NCBI GenBank assembly: GCA_036251935.1
Contig: CP133967.1
Coordinates: 124,001 to 188,000 of the forward strand
Direction: 5' to 3'
DNA: 64,000 nt
Source: Orbaceae bacterium lpD04
GTDB lineage: Bacteria > Pseudomonadota > Gammaproteobacteria > Enterobacterales > Orbaceae
How positions within the stretch are numbered: position 1 is the stretch's first letter; each line of letters opens with the position of its first letter. Both the position numbers and the translations under genes were made by a program. The notes under the pieces are model-generated. The model was given only the letters and a program-made list of their open reading frames with translations. It was not told the origin of the DNA and ran no database searches. Positions 63,460 to 64,000 of the stretch are shown one piece after another.

Positions 63460-63969
63460 ATGAAAAAAATATTAATTATTATATCACTATTTTCTATGGC
63501 TTTAGCAATAACCAGCTGTTCAAGCGAAAATGGTCGATTTAATGTAAAAAATAGTTGGTGTAGTGAGCAATTAACGCCAAAATTAGAGAAGGTAACCATA
63601 TCAGCAGATATATTATTTGTATATAACAGCTCATCTTTGGATGACTCCTCTTTAGATGGCAAAAAACAATTAGATGGACTCGTTTCTCATTTATTAGGCA
63701 ATAACTTAAGTGATATTCAGTCGATTAAAATTGTTGGATATACTGACCGAATTGGTTCTAAGCAATATAACTATGATTTAGGTTTAGCCCGCGCGGAGAC
63801 AATAAAAGAATATTTACAAAATCATAATATTCAAACTAATTATATTATTGAAAGCAAGGGGAAAGAGTACCCGATCACCGATGGTTGTTTTAAATTAGCT
63901 GGTGATGAACTAAGGGCTTGTTTACAACCAGATAGAAGAGTGCAATTATACGTAGAAAGAGGAAATTAA
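63460..63969 (+). CDS. OmpA-family peptidoglycan-binding lipoprotein
   Basis: Lipoprotein signal ending AITSC (lipid Cys at about residue 20), then an OmpA/MotB domain (about 45-165): FVYNSSSLDD, the peptidoglycan-binding motif IVGYTDRIGSKQYNYDLGLARAETIKEYL in which TD and the later RAE are key, and QPDRRVQLYV. Two extra Cys in the C-terminal part may form a disulfide. 169 residues. It starts 22 bases after the autotransporter with its own GGAATG-type ribosome region (AAGGAATGAAAA), so the two genes form a pair; it could tether or stabilise the outer membrane near the exported protein. Confidence 0.88.
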   Translation: MKKILIIISLFSMALAITSCSSENGRFNVKNSWCSEQLTPKLEKVTISADILFVYNSSSLDDSSLDGKKQLDGLVSHLLGNNLSDIQSIKIVGYTDRIGSKQYNYDLGLARAETIKEYLQNHNIQTNYIIESKGKEYPITDGCFKLAGDELRACLQPDRRVQLYVERGN

Positions 63970-64000
63970 GTTATTTTACCTCTAGTATAAATTTTAATAT

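Overview
The window is AT-rich DNA from a gammaproteobacterial chromosome. Most genes are housekeeping genes whose closest remembered relatives are those of Enterobacterales, and several blocks keep the E. coli order: mobA-mobB, yihD-dsbA-polA, mnmG-rsmG, upp-uraA-hda, dprA next to a divergent def, satP-dnaK-dnaJ, grcA-ung, nadK next to a divergent grpE, ispG-hisS-yfgM-bamB-der-yfgJ, and atpBEFHAGDC. The low GC, the compressed intergenic regions and this mixture of conserved and reshuffled blocks suggest a host-associated relative of Enterobacterales such as Orbaceae; that family assignment is an inference. I see no tRNA, rRNA, insertion sequence, prophage or CRISPR array.

Layout. 1-1411: the end of a mannose-family PTS EIIA gene followed by a membrane-spanning M28-like protein that lacks most catalytic residues. 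1471-3297: typA. 3483-7051: two family 2 glycosyltransferases and a UDP-galactopyranose mutase, bracketed by two 38-base copies of the cobB promoter region, so this looks like an inserted surface-polysaccharide cassette. 7062-13595: cobB, mtgA, mobBA, yihD, dsbA and polA. 13596-14138: the probable replication origin (DnaA boxes, ten GATC sites, an AT-rich 13-mer region), directly upstream of mnmG-rsmG. 16765-20312: upp-uraA-hda and a HAD phosphatase; hda has no ordinary start codon and apparently starts at ATT. 20355-25352: dprA-tsaC-anmK, def, a nonsense-broken HxlR regulator and a divergent old-yellow-enzyme gene. 25423-31121: satP, dnaK-dnaJ, grcA and ung. 31131-34703: gntR, gntK and edd, a gluconate to Entner-Doudoroff module. 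34801-38128: a phosphopantetheinyl transferase, metC and tilS. 38390-44845: ATP synthase operon without atpI. 45025-48161: xanP, nadK and grpE. 48210-52298: a four-gene pmr operon (undecaprenyl-diphosphatase, eptA, pmrA, pmrB) behind a perfect PmrA box. 52558-59366: adk and the ispG to yfgJ run. 59872-63969: a large autotransporter and an OmpA-family lipoprotein.

Regulatory sites are unusually readable: sigma-32 promoters before dnaK and grpE, an exact FNR box before grcA, CRP and GntR sites before gntK, and a PmrA box before the pmr operon. Three long perfect palindromes (14, 17 and 21 bp) lie upstream of the glycosyltransferases, of atpB and of the autotransporter, and a roughly 42-base intergenic repeat occurs three times. 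The most informative oddities are the ATT start of hda, the duplicated cobB promoter around the polysaccharide cassette, the stop codon in hxlR, a CobB without zinc cysteines, and a DsbA with a CPSC active site.
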